A stretch of 64,000 nt of DNA from Bacteroidetes bacterium GWF2_33_16 (GCA_001768565.1 MEOE01000010.1:62001-126000); one strand, 5' to 3'; positions 47,068 through 56,966 are shown, counted from the stretch's first letter. Translations and numbers: made by a program. Notes: generated by a model not told the origin, from the letters alone.

Positions 47068-47828
47068 TAAATAGATGGAATTTAAACAATAAGAAAGCTC
47101 TCATTACAGGTGGAACAAAAGGTATAGGCGAAGCTATTGCTAAGGAATTTATTGATCTTGGTGCTGAGGTTCTTGTTGTTTCCAGAAATAATGAAGATTT
47201 CGAAAAACTAAAATCATTGCTTAAAAATCCAGAGAAACTTAGTTACTATTCTGCTGATGTATCAAAATTAAGTGATATTGAAAAATTAGCTGACTTTGTA
47301 AATACTAAATGGGGCAAACTTGATATATTGGTAAATAATGTTGGAACCAATATTCGAAAAAAAACTATTGAGTATTCATATGAAGAATTCGATAAAATTA
47401 TACAAACCAATTTACGCTCAGCATTTGAGTTAAGTAAATCGCTTTATCCGCTACTTAAAAAATCAGAACAGGGTAATATTGTTAATATAAGTTCTGTAGC
47501 AGGAATAACACATTTGCGTACAGGCTCCATTTATGGAATGACTAAAGCTGCACTCATTCAGCTTACAAAAAATCTCGCTGGAGAATGGGCCACAGATTCA
47601 ATTAGAGTAAATGCCGTCGCACCCTGGTATATCCGAACACCTTTGGCAGAAACAGTTCTAAAAAACACGGAGTATTACAATGAGGTAATTTCGCGCACTC
47701 CAATGAAAAAAGTTGGAAACCCAGAAGATGTTGCTGCTGCTGTTGCCTTTTTATGTATGCCTTCGGCTGCATATATTACTGGCCAATGTTTAGCTGTTGA
47801 TGGAGGATTTACTATTAATGGGTTTTAA
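47064..47828 (+). CDS. Short-chain dehydrogenase/reductase, tropinone-reductase-like
   Basis: 254 residues, classical SDR: cofactor-binding [15 protein letters not shown] near residues 16-30, NNVGTN near 90, catalytic Ser-Tyr-Lys in ISSVAG and [10 protein letters not shown], and the C-terminal [22 protein letters not shown]- or NADH-dependent; substrate unknown. Cytoplasmic, although the preceding overlapping gene encodes a secreted protein. The mixed locations make the coupling odd. Confidence 0.9.
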   Translation: MINRWNLNNKKALITGGTKGIGEAIAKEFIDLGAEVLVVSRNNEDFEKLKSLLKNPEKLSYYSADVSKLSDIEKLADFVNTKWGKLDILVNNVGTNIRKKTIEYSYEEFDKIIQTNLRSAFELSKSLYPLLKKSEQGNIVNISSVAGITHLRTGSIYGMTKAALIQLTKNLAGEWATDSIRVNAVAPWYIRTPLAETVLKNTEYYNEVISRTPMKKVGNPEDVAAAVAFLCMPSAAYITGQCLAVDGGFTINGF

Positions 47829-47890
47829 TTGGTGACCTGTGATCCGTGAACTGTGAGTTTCTATTTTAGTTTTCTTTCTTGATATTTGAT

Positions 47891-47950
47891 ACTTGTTTCT
47901 TGAATCTTTTATCTTGTTCTTTTTACTTGTTTCTTGCTTGTTTCTTGAAT
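47891..47950. repeat. Degenerate CTTGTTTCTTG repeats
   Basis: ACTTGTTTCTTG at 47891-47902 and 47925-47936, and GCTTGTTTCTTG at 47936-47947, within a longer stretch of related words (TTATCTTG, TTGAATC). It ends at the stop codon of the TPR gene on the minus strand. The gap 47829-47890 also contains repeated GTGA-type words (GGTGACCTGTGATCCGTGAAC). Confidence 0.7.
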
Positions 47951-47951
47951 A

Positions 47952-49148
47952 CTATTTACAATATTTCTCCAAATATTCAATAGATAGTAAACTTCCGTAT
48001 CGTTTCCCTTTTCTCCAATCAGAACATGCTCCAGTTTTATTGCCTGATTGATAACGTGCAAATCCCTTTTTGGCCCATAGTTCGCCCTGGCGGGCATCAA
48101 GGTCGAGTGCCATTGAATAATCAATTTCTGCAAATTGATAAGTTCCTATTTTGGTATATATATCTCCTCGTAACTCAAATTGCCTAATTGTTTTTTTGTT
48201 TTCAAGTGATTCGTTTATGCACTTAAGTGCATCGAGATTTTCTCCTTTTTGAAAATACGAACTAGCTTTAATATAAAAAGCATCGGGGTTTTGTGGATAT
48301 AGTTCAAGGTAGAAATCTACTTGTTCTATTGCCTTATCAAATTCTGAGTTAGTTAAAAGTGCTTCGGCCTTTAGTAAGTAAAAATCGGATTTATAAGGAT
48401 TTAACCGCAAAAGCTTATTCACATCGCTTAACACTTCTGAATTCTCCGATATTTTTTGATTAATTGTAATTCGTTGCAAATAAAAATTAATATCTGATGA
48501 GCGTAATAATATCGCATTGTCGATATTTAATTTAGCACTTTTAAATTCTGAATTATACAGGTTTATTTTACTTAACAAATAATAGGCATCGGCAATATTC
48601 GGATTCCGATTGATTATTTCATTGGCGAGAAAAAATGCTTCGTTGTAATTACCATTCTTGATATATTTCTCGACTTTATAAATCTGTTTTTCTGTTGATG
48701 AATATATATTTGTTTTTAAAATACTATCAATGAACTCCGAATCTTGAATTTTTCTGAAGTCAGTATCAGTTAGTAACTCATAAAGCAAAATCTTATCTGT
48801 AGATTTTAGATTATTGAGCAATGCTTTTTCTGCATTTGAAATATCGTTTTTCAGCAGATAAATCCTGGCTTGTAATATGGCAGCACTACCCTTTTGTTTT
48901 TTTTTCAACAACTCACAATCGTTCAAAGCTTTATCCAGATCATTTACCTTAATAAAAGCATTTATTCTGGCGTTTAAGAAATATGTATTATTATCGCTAT
49001 TAATTAATTGTGTAAGAGAGTCAATCGCCTCGGCATACAAGCCTTTTTCAATATTCACAAATGGTTTTAACTCCCCCACTTCTATCTGCTGTGCATTAAG
49101 AATATGATGTGTAAAAATTAAGTATACTGATAAAAGTAAAATTCTCAT
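47952..49148 (-). CDS. Secreted TPR-repeat protein
   Basis: 398 residues from the ATG at 49148, which opens a signal peptide (RILLLSVYLIFTHHILNAQ); an in-frame TTG upstream overlaps the previous gene. The rest is a long TPR array (for example SKINLYNSEFKSAKLNIDNA and EALLTNSEFDKAIEQVDFYL), ending with a short CSDWRKGKRYGSLLSIEYL motif in which the cysteine/tryptophan pattern is common in Bacteroidota TPR proteins. Downstream gene of the DUF6702/type B sorting-domain operon. Confidence 0.78.
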   Translation of the reverse strand: MRILLLSVYLIFTHHILNAQQIEVGELKPFVNIEKGLYAEAIDSLTQLINSDNNTYFLNARINAFIKVNDLDKALNDCELLKKKQKGSAAILQARIYLLKNDISNAEKALLNNLKSTDKILLYELLTDTDFRKIQDSEFIDSILKTNIYSSTEKQIYKVEKYIKNGNYNEAFFLANEIINRNPNIADAYYLLSKINLYNSEFKSAKLNIDNAILLRSSDINFYLQRITINQKISENSEVLSDVNKLLRLNPYKSDFYLLKAEALLTNSEFDKAIEQVDFYLELYPQNPDAFYIKASSYFQKGENLDALKCINESLENKKTIRQFELRGDIYTKIGTYQFAEIDYSMALDLDARQGELWAKKGFARYQSGNKTGACSDWRKGKRYGSLLSIEYLEKYCK

Positions 49149-49152
49149 CAAA

Positions 49153-51762
49153 TCATTCAAATATTAAACCTGTTTCTTCGGCATACACATGAATAAACCC
49201 AACCAGATTCCTGACTTCAAGTCCTGTAACACGGGGTTCCCAAACATCGCAAATATAATAATACACCCCAGTAGAAACCGTTGTATTTGTTCCTTTTCTT
49301 TTTCCATCCCATTCAATTAATGGATTATCGGTCTGAAAAACCAGCTCTCCCCATCGGTTAAAGATTTTCATATCTACTTTTCTAACATATCCTAATGGGT
49401 TATCGGCAATAAAAATATCATTCAGGTTATCGCCATTAGGTGAGAAAACATTGGGCAATGCATAATAACTGCATTCATCAACACAGCGGACATATGATAG
49501 ATTACTTTCATTCCCGAATGAATCTACAGCAGAAACAGCGTAACATCCACCCATTGTCTCTACAGGAAAATGCTCAAAAAAAGTGCTCTCTGCTCCCTCA
49601 ATTCTTGCAATAGAGTCAAAGGCAGTATTGTAAAGTTTTGTATAATAAACCTCATATGCAACAACATCATCAGCACATGTATTATTAGGATTGCTCCAGG
49701 TAAGTGTATTAAACAAACTGTCGCATGATGACCTTACATGTAATTCAGGTTGGCATGGATGCTGATAATCCATAGGTGTTTCGCAACGCTCGTTCGACCA
49801 ATTTTGAGTAGGATATTCATGAAAACCATCTCTATATGTTCCAAAACTCTTAACCTTATAACAATACTCGGCTCCATTATATAGTCCAATATCATTAAAA
49901 TTAATTATTTCTGATGTTGTTATTGAATCATATTGCATGGTTACCTTATTAAGCCTGTAAATAACATAATAATTATCAATCCATGGTGTATTTCTATTAA
50001 TCTCAATCATAACCATATTATCGGCAGGAGTAAGATTTAGAAAAACAGACGAAGCCATTTGCGGTGTTCCAATACGAAATCTATTACCCGCACCATCATT
50101 AAATAAAGCCACTGAATAACTAAAAGAAGAATCCAAAGTATTTAATCCTGTTTCGTAATAAGTTGTATCATCAAGATTCGTAAGTGAATCGATTAAATTA
50201 AACTTCATTCCATATAAACCTGCCGATCGGTAAATTAGATATTTATATGGTCCAGTAGCATTTGGAATAGTATCAAGCCTTTCAGGTTTTTTCCAGCGAA
50301 CCATAATTTCTCCATTTGTTTTATCTGTATTTGTAACAGAAACATTTGTCATTATAGGAAAACCGGGTGAAAGTGAGATACATACCTCCTCATCAGATGG
50401 GTAACTCTGAGCACCATCAGCATATTCTGATACAACCCGATAACAGTATTTTATTCCCTGTACTAATCCTTCACCAAAATCATCATCTCTAAAAACAGTA
50501 TCGGTTGATTCTCCAACAAAAAGATAACCATCATCTTCAGATAAACCTGTTTTGCAACTATCGAAAACATAATAAGATGGTATATCACGTCTATAAATCA
50601 AATATTTTGTAACATGGCAATCGCATGTGTCCCAACTTATACGTGCAAAGCCATTTCCTGGCTCAATTCGCAATCCAGTTGGAGCCGGGCCAATGACCTT
50701 AACGGTAAACTGATCGTTATCAACAAGATTTATGTCTGCATTATTATCTTTTGCCGTTAGCAGTACTTCGTGCGGCGATTTTCGAATATGACTGCAATTG
50801 GTTATCCATGTGAACCTTGAAACTAATTCACCTGGTAAAGATGTGATAGATTCTAATGTTGCCGGACTATTTGCAAACAAGAATGGTCCACCAACTGCTG
50901 AATGACTGATTAAATCATCGTCGGGATCTGTGCTTCTTACAATAAGTTTTGCAGTATCACCCACAGGAATACAAATATCTTGAATATCATCATTTACAGG
51001 AGGATTATTTGTAGTTGCAAAAACATCTATCTGCATATCACGTGTAATATAACCAATCTTTATGTTGTTGCGCCATTCTTCAATCTGAATTGCAATATTG
51101 TATTTACCAACATTAGGGGGAGTATCCCAAATCAGGTTTCCGAAAACAGGATCAATTGTTAGCGACGATGTTGCTGGAGGAAGAGAATAGCCTGAAATAG
51201 GTTTTCCATCTTCGCCAGTGCATGTTGTAAATTTATACGAAAGACTGTCGCCATCCATATCATAAGCTCCAGGATTATGATTAAAAACACGGTATTGAGC
51301 CGCTTTATCAATTGGATAATTCAATAAAACAGGAGTATTATTATATCCAAAATCAGGATTAACAAACAACAATGTTTTAATAGAAAATACAGTATTTACG
51401 GAGTTTGGAATATTAACAACTCCAAAATTTCGGTTTGGATCCTGAACTAATATCTCAAAGATTCCTGGTCCGGGATATGTATGCCTTGCCACATATGTAC
51501 TACGAATATAATTTTCGGGCAACGAAATGGAATCGCGTCTTTCAACTTTAGAAATTGTACCATCGCCCCATTCTACATCTAGTGAAAGCCTGAATACCCC
51601 ACTTAATTTATATGTATAGGTTGTAACTGTAATTTCATAAGTAAGATTCGAAATTTGCTTATATGTAATCTCTCCTGCCCTATTATGCGTTGCATATATT
51701 GGTGTAGCAAATAAAAAACATAATAGTAAAACGTATAAATATTTTTTATTAAGAATCATCAT
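49153..51762 (-). CDS. Gliding-motility-associated (T9SS type B) surface protein
   Basis: 869 residues. Signal peptide ends at PIYATHN. The C-terminal ~90 residues carry the type B sorting domain (FSPNGDNLNDIFI, IFNRWGELVF, WDGK, GVYYYICD), so the protein is exported by T9SS. Upstream are several Ig/fibronectin-like stretches, a WGDG-containing PKD-like region near residue 65-75 (VEWGDGTIS) and a DPDDD block; there are many cysteines. The ATG overlaps the stop of the upstream DUF6702 gene by 4 bases (51759-51762), and its own stop lies 4 bases before the TPR gene ATG. Confidence 0.88.
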   Translation of the reverse strand: MMILNKKYLYVLLLCFLFATPIYATHNRAGEITYKQISNLTYEITVTTYTYKLSGVFRLSLDVEWGDGTISKVERRDSISLPENYIRSTYVARHTYPGPGIFEILVQDPNRNFGVVNIPNSVNTVFSIKTLLFVNPDFGYNNTPVLLNYPIDKAAQYRVFNHNPGAYDMDGDSLSYKFTTCTGEDGKPISGYSLPPATSSLTIDPVFGNLIWDTPPNVGKYNIAIQIEEWRNNIKIGYITRDMQIDVFATTNNPPVNDDIQDICIPVGDTAKLIVRSTDPDDDLISHSAVGGPFLFANSPATLESITSLPGELVSRFTWITNCSHIRKSPHEVLLTAKDNNADINLVDNDQFTVKVIGPAPTGLRIEPGNGFARISWDTCDCHVTKYLIYRRDIPSYYVFDSCKTGLSEDDGYLFVGESTDTVFRDDDFGEGLVQGIKYCYRVVSEYADGAQSYPSDEEVCISLSPGFPIMTNVSVTNTDKTNGEIMVRWKKPERLDTIPNATGPYKYLIYRSAGLYGMKFNLIDSLTNLDDTTYYETGLNTLDSSFSYSVALFNDGAGNRFRIGTPQMASSVFLNLTPADNMVMIEINRNTPWIDNYYVIYRLNKVTMQYDSITTSEIINFNDIGLYNGAEYCYKVKSFGTYRDGFHEYPTQNWSNERCETPMDYQHPCQPELHVRSSCDSLFNTLTWSNPNNTCADDVVAYEVYYTKLYNTAFDSIARIEGAESTFFEHFPVETMGGCYAVSAVDSFGNESNLSYVRCVDECSYYALPNVFSPNGDNLNDIFIADNPLGYVRKVDMKIFNRWGELVFQTDNPLIEWDGKRKGTNTTVSTGVYYYICDVWEPRVTGLEVRNLVGFIHVYAEETGLIFE

Positions 51763-52259
51763 TTAAGATTAATTTCCTTTTCTGTAATTTTATAATCAAA
51801 CTGATATCCGACCTCTTTACCTTCTGTCTTTAAAATCAGTAAGTTTTTCTGATCAAAGTATAAGTCAAGTAACATTTTATTGGTAATTTTTAAGTATTTA
51901 ACTTCCTGATTTACATTTATTGCTAAGTTAAACCAGATGGCATCATCGTTTATTTTCCAATTAACAATAGTCAGTTTCAATGCATTTTCGTTATTGGCTT
52001 CAAGTATAAAATGAGTTTCAAAATATGCCTTTATCAATTCTTTGTATCTGTTGTAGTTTGATTCAGTCCGCAAATCTACTTCAACCTCATTTAAATGAAA
52101 AAAAAGCAGACGAAAATCATCTTCAAAAATTTTAATTGATAATTCTATCTTGTTCTTATCTTTAAAATACTCAAGATTAGAAACCGATACATGAACAGGA
52201 TGCATGTTCCCTAAACTAGTGAATGAGAAAAACAAAACAATATTAATCCACTTAAACAT
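51759..52259 (-). CDS. DUF6702-family protein
   Basis: 166 residues, signal peptide up to about residue 18. The mature N-terminus HPVHVSVSNLEY is characteristic of the family, followed by a short beta-rich domain. Family function unknown to me. It diverges from a HupE/UreJ-like gene (52-base gap), a neighbourhood I associate with this family, and is the first gene of the operon with the type B sorting-domain protein and the TPR protein. Confidence 0.72.
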   Translation of the reverse strand: MFKWINIVLFFSFTSLGNMHPVHVSVSNLEYFKDKNKIELSIKIFEDDFRLLFFHLNEVEVDLRTESNYNRYKELIKAYFETHFILEANNENALKLTIVNWKINDDAIWFNLAINVNQEVKYLKITNKMLLDLYFDQKNLLILKTEGKEVGYQFDYKITEKEINLK

Positions 52260-52311
52260 ATGCTAAAATTACGATTTTTTTATTTCTTTGAGATAACTAT
52301 TATAAATTGAC

Positions 52312-52896
52312 ATGAGTATATTTACTATGTATTTTAATTTAGGAGTTTCGCACATAACCGATTTAGTTGGTTATGACCATATTCTGTTTATTATTGTTTT
52401 ATGTGCAGCATATTCTCTTAGTCAGTGGAAAAATATTTTAATATTAATAACTGCCTTTACAGTTGGACATACCACAACACTCGTTCTTGCCCTATTAAAT
52501 ATTGTTAAAATACCAGGAGAAATAATTGAGTTTTTAATTCCTATAACCATTCTCATAACATCTATTGCAAATATTTTGCAAAAAAAAGATTTTGTGAATC
52601 CCCTACAACATTATCTCAAGTACAGTTTGGTTCTATTTTTTGGACTAATTCATGGATTGGGATTCTCTAATTACCTGCGTAGTTTATTAGGTTCTGAATC
52701 GGACCTTATAAAACCTTTGTTTGCATTTAATCTCGGAATAGAATTGGGGCAGCTAATTATAGTCTTACTTATTCTTGCACTTACAGCTCTTACTATTAAT
52801 CTTGGACATGCAAAAAAACGCGAATGGAATCTTGTTCTTTCAGGTTCAGGATTAGGAATATCACTAATACTAATATTGGAAAGATTCCCTTTTTAG
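52312..52896 (+). CDS. HupE/UreJ-family membrane protein
   Basis: 194 residues with six predicted helices. GVSHITDLVGYDHILFI at residues 10-26 and the FTVGHTTTL and IHGLGF blocks, with conserved histidines, match the HupE/UreJ family (PF13795-like), whose members transport nickel or cobalt in some cases. No nickel-enzyme gene is close, so I make no substrate claim. It shares an intergenic region with the divergent DUF6702 gene. Confidence 0.8.
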   Translation: MSIFTMYFNLGVSHITDLVGYDHILFIIVLCAAYSLSQWKNILILITAFTVGHTTTLVLALLNIVKIPGEIIEFLIPITILITSIANILQKKDFVNPLQHYLKYSLVLFFGLIHGLGFSNYLRSLLGSESDLIKPLFAFNLGIELGQLIIVLLILALTALTINLGHAKKREWNLVLSGSGLGISLILILERFPF

Positions 52897-52999
52897 GTAT
52901 CATTTTTGATAATATTCTTTTGTAATTCTTTTTTTAGGTATTCACATTTTTAATTACTGATATTTTGTAAATTTACCTTATCTCAAAAATAAAGAAGCC

Positions 53000-54883
53000 A
53001 TGAAAAAGATATTCGTAGTACTAATAATATTTTGTGTTTTATTCCAAACAAACTCATTTGCCCAAAAAATTGAGAATATTAGAATAAAAAAACTTGCAGA
53101 TAAACTTAACATTGTTTACGATCTTACTCACGAAAAACCGGGTCAGCAATTTGATGTTAAGTTATATTGCTCAGTTGATGGAGGACAAAGTTATACTATT
53201 GAGCCTTATTCTGTATCGGGTGATATAGGGAGCGAAATTTATGGTGGAAAAGACAAATTAATTAGATGGGATGTTCTTAAAGATCAAAAGAGATTAATAA
53301 GTGAAAAAGTAGTATTTAAATTGGTTGGTACACCAAGCAAGATAAAAAATCAAACTGATTATGCTGAAAATTTCAACTTCGAACTTATTGATTGTTATAA
53401 AAGAGACCAAACGATTGTTTGTGCATTGAAAATTACCAATAATGGTAAAGAAAGAGACTTAAAAGCAATTAATCGCTTAGCCAGAATCTATGATTTTAAA
53501 GGAACCAGAATAGAATCCAATGTAAGCAAATTAGGAAGGATTGCAGGAAACGACAGATATTCTGTACCCACCTTAACTTTTTTACCCGACCAAACAGAAA
53601 TTGCCATTTTTCAATTTAATGTTCCACCAGGATTCACCAATAGACTAAAGTTAATCGAATTCGGCTTTGAATTTCTTACCATCACCTACGGTTTAGATTA
53701 CAAAAAAGGAAATATTGAATTTCGCGATATATCGCTTGCTAATCCTGTTAAAGCAGTAACTGCTGAGCTTATTTCCGATGCAACAAGTATTAGTATGGGA
53801 CCTGATATTTACAAGAATACCGATAAAAAAGCACCTGTGTTAACTTTTACAAATCCTGTTTTGGAAATAGGCAAACCATATATTTCGAAAATTGAAGATT
53901 TAGCTGTTCTGGGCAAAATAAATGATGATAGCGGAATATATGAATTTACAATAAATGGAATGGATGTTACTGTAAATGATGACGATTCGTTTAAAGCTGA
54001 TGTTTTTTTAGCCGAAGGGAATAATAATATTTTTGTACGTACAACAGATATTTTTCAAAATAATTTTGAAGGAACTTACCAGATAATATTTAAACCCGAG
54101 AAAAAAGATCAGCGACAAGCTTCGCTTAAAAACAAATCGGATGCCAATAAGGAAGTTGAAGAATCTTCGAAAGAAGGTAAGTATTATGCATTATTACTTG
54201 GAGTAAATACCTATAATGACCCAGAAATAGTAAACTTGGAAAAACCTTATCAGGATGCTGAGAAATTATATGCCAACCTTATTAAGTATTATACATTCGA
54301 ACCAGCAAATGTTAGGCTTCTAAAAAATCCAACCCACGAAGACATAATTGCTGAGTTTGACAGATTGAACAAAACAATTAGAGAAAAAGATAATCTACTA
54401 ATCTTTTATGCAGGTCATGGTTTCTGGGATTCCGAAGATGAAATTGGATATTGGTTACCATCTGATGCAAAACAGAGCAATACAGCAAACTGGATAAGAA
54501 ATAGTACCATTCGGGATTATTTAAAAGCAGTAAAAACAAAACACACTTTATTAATTGCCGATGCCTGCTTTAGTGGTGGTATTTTTAAAAGTCGTGTAAC
54601 TTTTGCCGAAGCACCTAAATCAATTCAAAACCGATACGAAGTGCCAAGCAGAAAAGCAATGACCAGCGGATCAATTGAAGAAGTGCCCGATAAGAGTGTA
54701 TTTATGCTATATCTAAATAAAAGACTAGAAGAAAACACGAAAGACCTTATCTCTGCCGAAGAATTATTTAGTAGCTTAAAGGCAGCAGTTCAAAACAATG
54801 GTCCCAGTATTCCACTCTATGGAGAAATAAAAGATACTGGAGACGAAGGTGGTGATTTTGTATTTGTAAGAAGAATGAAATAA
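53000..54883 (+). CDS. Secreted caspase-family (C14) protease
   Basis: 627 residues. Signal peptide ends at NSFAQ. An N-terminal beta domain with the CSVDGGQSYT...VSGDIG pattern (~40-95) is followed by an Ig-like region (DUF-type, ~110-240), an additional Ig-like domain (~300-345, TINGMDVTVNDDDSF) and a caspase-fold p20-like domain (~395-625). The catalytic dyad is H473 (YAGHG) and C523 (DACFSGG). Bacterial homologues are metacaspase- or orthocaspase-like and cleave after basic residues; specificity is not predictable from this sequence. Extracytoplasmic. Stands alone. Confidence 0.88.
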   Translation: MKKIFVVLIIFCVLFQTNSFAQKIENIRIKKLADKLNIVYDLTHEKPGQQFDVKLYCSVDGGQSYTIEPYSVSGDIGSEIYGGKDKLIRWDVLKDQKRLISEKVVFKLVGTPSKIKNQTDYAENFNFELIDCYKRDQTIVCALKITNNGKERDLKAINRLARIYDFKGTRIESNVSKLGRIAGNDRYSVPTLTFLPDQTEIAIFQFNVPPGFTNRLKLIEFGFEFLTITYGLDYKKGNIEFRDISLANPVKAVTAELISDATSISMGPDIYKNTDKKAPVLTFTNPVLEIGKPYISKIEDLAVLGKINDDSGIYEFTINGMDVTVNDDDSFKADVFLAEGNNNIFVRTTDIFQNNFEGTYQIIFKPEKKDQRQASLKNKSDANKEVEESSKEGKYYALLLGVNTYNDPEIVNLEKPYQDAEKLYANLIKYYTFEPANVRLLKNPTHEDIIAEFDRLNKTIREKDNLLIFYAGHGFWDSEDEIGYWLPSDAKQSNTANWIRNSTIRDYLKAVKTKHTLLIADACFSGGIFKSRVTFAEAPKSIQNRYEVPSRKAMTSGSIEEVPDKSVFMLYLNKRLEENTKDLISAEELFSSLKAAVQNNGPSIPLYGEIKDTGDEGGDFVFVRRMK

Positions 54884-54961
54884 CGCGAATTCCAATAAGT
54901 AGTAACTTTTATTGAAATTCAATAGTAGATAGGAAATATCTTAGATAATAATTCGGAAATC

Positions 54962-56383
54962 TTACAATAGAAGGTGTCCCATTAATTTGCTAATTGTTCC
55001 TATCTCAATATATGATACTCCCATGCTTCTTCCGAAGTTGCCAGCTGCTACAACAATAAGATCATCCTTATCAAAGGTTTGTTTATTAATTAAGCTTGTA
55101 AGTGCTTCCAAAAGAAATTCGTGCGATGTTTCTTTTTGCTCCATAAAATCAGGAATAACTCCATAGCTTAATGCCATTTCTCGAACTGTGCGTTTTGAGT
55201 AACACTGGGCAAAAATAGGTTTTGAACCCCTATAGGCAGCCAATGCTCGTAAGGTTCTTCCCGAGGTTGAATCTGCAATTATTGCTTTTGCATCTAATCG
55301 AATTGCTCCTTTTACAGCGGCTTTGCATAAGTATGCAGTAGTAGGGTTATTTATTGCCACAGTAGGAATGTTATTGAAAGGTTCTTTAGTTTTTTCTACT
55401 TCAATTGCAATTTTTGCCATCGTACAAACAGCTTCAATAGGATAGTTTCCGCTAGCTGTTTCACCACTTAACATAATTGCATCTGTATTACTATAAACTG
55501 CGCTTGCAACATCATTCACCTCAGCTCTTGTAGGTCGAGGATTATCAATCATAGAATGAAGCATTTGTGTAGCAATAATTACTGACTTGCGTCGCTCGAT
55601 ACATTTATTAATCAACATTCGTTGAATTCCGGGAATCTTCTCGTAAGGTATTTCAATAGCAAGATCACCTCGAGCAACCATTACTCCATAAACATGATCC
55701 AATATCTCATCTATATTATCGACTCCCTGCTGATTTTCTATCTTCGCAATAATTTTTATATTGCTTTTTTGCGCATCAAGTAGTTTTTGAATTTCTAAAA
55801 CATCTTCCTTGTTGCGTACAAATGAATGAGCTATAAAATCAATATCCTGTTCAATAGCAAGTTGAATAAACTCCTTATCGCGCTCACTCAAAGATGGCAA
55901 GTTAAATGATACATTTGGAACGTTAACACTTTTTCTCCCCTTAATAACACCCTCGTTATTTGCTTCGCAAATTAAAACATCTGAATCCTTCTTTATTATT
56001 TGTAATTCAATATAACCATCATCAATAAGTATTTTACTATTCTCAGGTATCTCTTTAACAAAATCGGAATACGAAACATAAATACATTCCTCTGTTGATT
56101 CTTTGGTTGGATCACCTTTAATTTTTATCTGCTGCCCCTTAGTTAAAAATATAGTTAAATCTGATTTTGATGTTCTTACCTCAGGTCCTTTTGTATCGAC
56201 TAATATTGCAATTTTATCGGAAACGCTACGAACATCATTAATTACCTTTAAAGCCAGCTCCGGGCTTTGATGAGCCGTGTTTAATCGAACTACATCCATT
56301 CCTTCATCATGTAACGACTTAATAAACTCAGGTGTACAGGTTCTATCTGAAATCGTGGCAACTATTTTTGTTTTTTTTATCAT
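54962..56383 (-). CDS. pyk: Pyruvate kinase
   Basis: Phosphoenolpyruvate + ADP to pyruvate + ATP, last step of glycolysis. 473 residues, usual length. Start KKTKIVATISDRTCTPEF, KGPEVRTS, then IAKIENQQGVDNIDEIL (catalytic lysine and metal-binding glutamate), GVMVARGDLAIEIP, IIATQMLHSMIDNPRPTRAE and SGETASGNYPIEAVCTM. Two bases separate the end of the caspase-side intergenic region; it is followed on the same strand, upstream, by aroQ with a 122-base gap that holds no recognised feature. Confidence 0.97.
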   Translation of the reverse strand: MIKKTKIVATISDRTCTPEFIKSLHDEGMDVVRLNTAHQSPELALKVINDVRSVSDKIAILVDTKGPEVRTSKSDLTIFLTKGQQIKIKGDPTKESTEECIYVSYSDFVKEIPENSKILIDDGYIELQIIKKDSDVLICEANNEGVIKGRKSVNVPNVSFNLPSLSERDKEFIQLAIEQDIDFIAHSFVRNKEDVLEIQKLLDAQKSNIKIIAKIENQQGVDNIDEILDHVYGVMVARGDLAIEIPYEKIPGIQRMLINKCIERRKSVIIATQMLHSMIDNPRPTRAEVNDVASAVYSNTDAIMLSGETASGNYPIEAVCTMAKIAIEVEKTKEPFNNIPTVAINNPTTAYLCKAAVKGAIRLDAKAIIADSTSGRTLRALAAYRGSKPIFAQCYSKRTVREMALSYGVIPDFMEQKETSHEFLLEALTSLINKQTFDKDDLIVVAAGNFGRSMGVSYIEIGTISKLMGHLLL

Positions 56384-56505
56384 AGTTAATTGTAAATTCA
56401 GGTTTCAATCTATTGGTTATTCTTAGTTAACACTTTTATCTGCTACTCATAAATAGCACTCAATTTTTTATTATTTTCATCTTATAGCTTTGGACTTCGG
56501 TCTTC

Positions 56506-56934
56506 CTAATTTTTCTTTAACACCCTCAGACTCTCAATTGCCAATCTGTAACTATCAAGTCCAAACCCTGAAATGCTCCCTTTACATTTTGGTGCAATCA
56601 GCGAGATATTCCTGAATTCTTCACGGGCAAATACATTTGTTATATGAACTTCAACAACAGGTGTTTTGACAGCTGCAATCGCATCTGCTATAGAAACCGA
56701 AGTATGTGTATACCCTCCAGCATTTAAAACAATACCATTATAAGTAAATCCAGTTTCATGAATTTTATTTATGATTTCGCCCTCTATATTTGATTGATAG
56801 TAGTCAATTTCAATATCTTTAAAAAGATCTTTTAACATTTCAAGATATTTCTCGAATGAAATATCTCCGTAAAACTCTTTTTCGCGTTGTCCAAGTAGAT
56901 TTAAGTTTGGGCCGTTGATTATCTGAATTTTCAT
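56506..56934 (-). CDS. aroQ: 3-Dehydroquinate dehydratase, type II
   Basis: Third step of the shikimate pathway. 142 residues from the ATG at 56934 (a further in-frame ATG at 56961 lies ahead of a non-family stretch). Family blocks are INGPNLNLLGQREKEFYG with the catalytic tyrosine, the asparagine/histidine region ILNAGGYTHTSVSIADAI (catalytic His in GGYTHTS), EVHITNVFAREEFR and GSISGFGLDSYRLAI. Dodecameric cytoplasmic enzyme. Type II enzymes are not homologous to AroD. Confidence 0.95.
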   Translation of the reverse strand: MKIQIINGPNLNLLGQREKEFYGDISFEKYLEMLKDLFKDIEIDYYQSNIEGEIINKIHETGFTYNGIVLNAGGYTHTSVSIADAIAAVKTPVVEVHITNVFAREEFRNISLIAPKCKGSISGFGLDSYRLAIESLRVLKKN

Positions 56935-56958
56935 GTAAGTATAATTAACTTTGTAATA

Positions 56959-56966
56959 CAAATTTA
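56959..56966 (-). promoter_or_regulatory. -7 element TAAATTTG before aroQ
   Basis: Exact TAnnTTTG on the minus strand, 24 bases before the aroQ ATG at 56934. No clear -33 TTTG. Confidence 0.5.
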
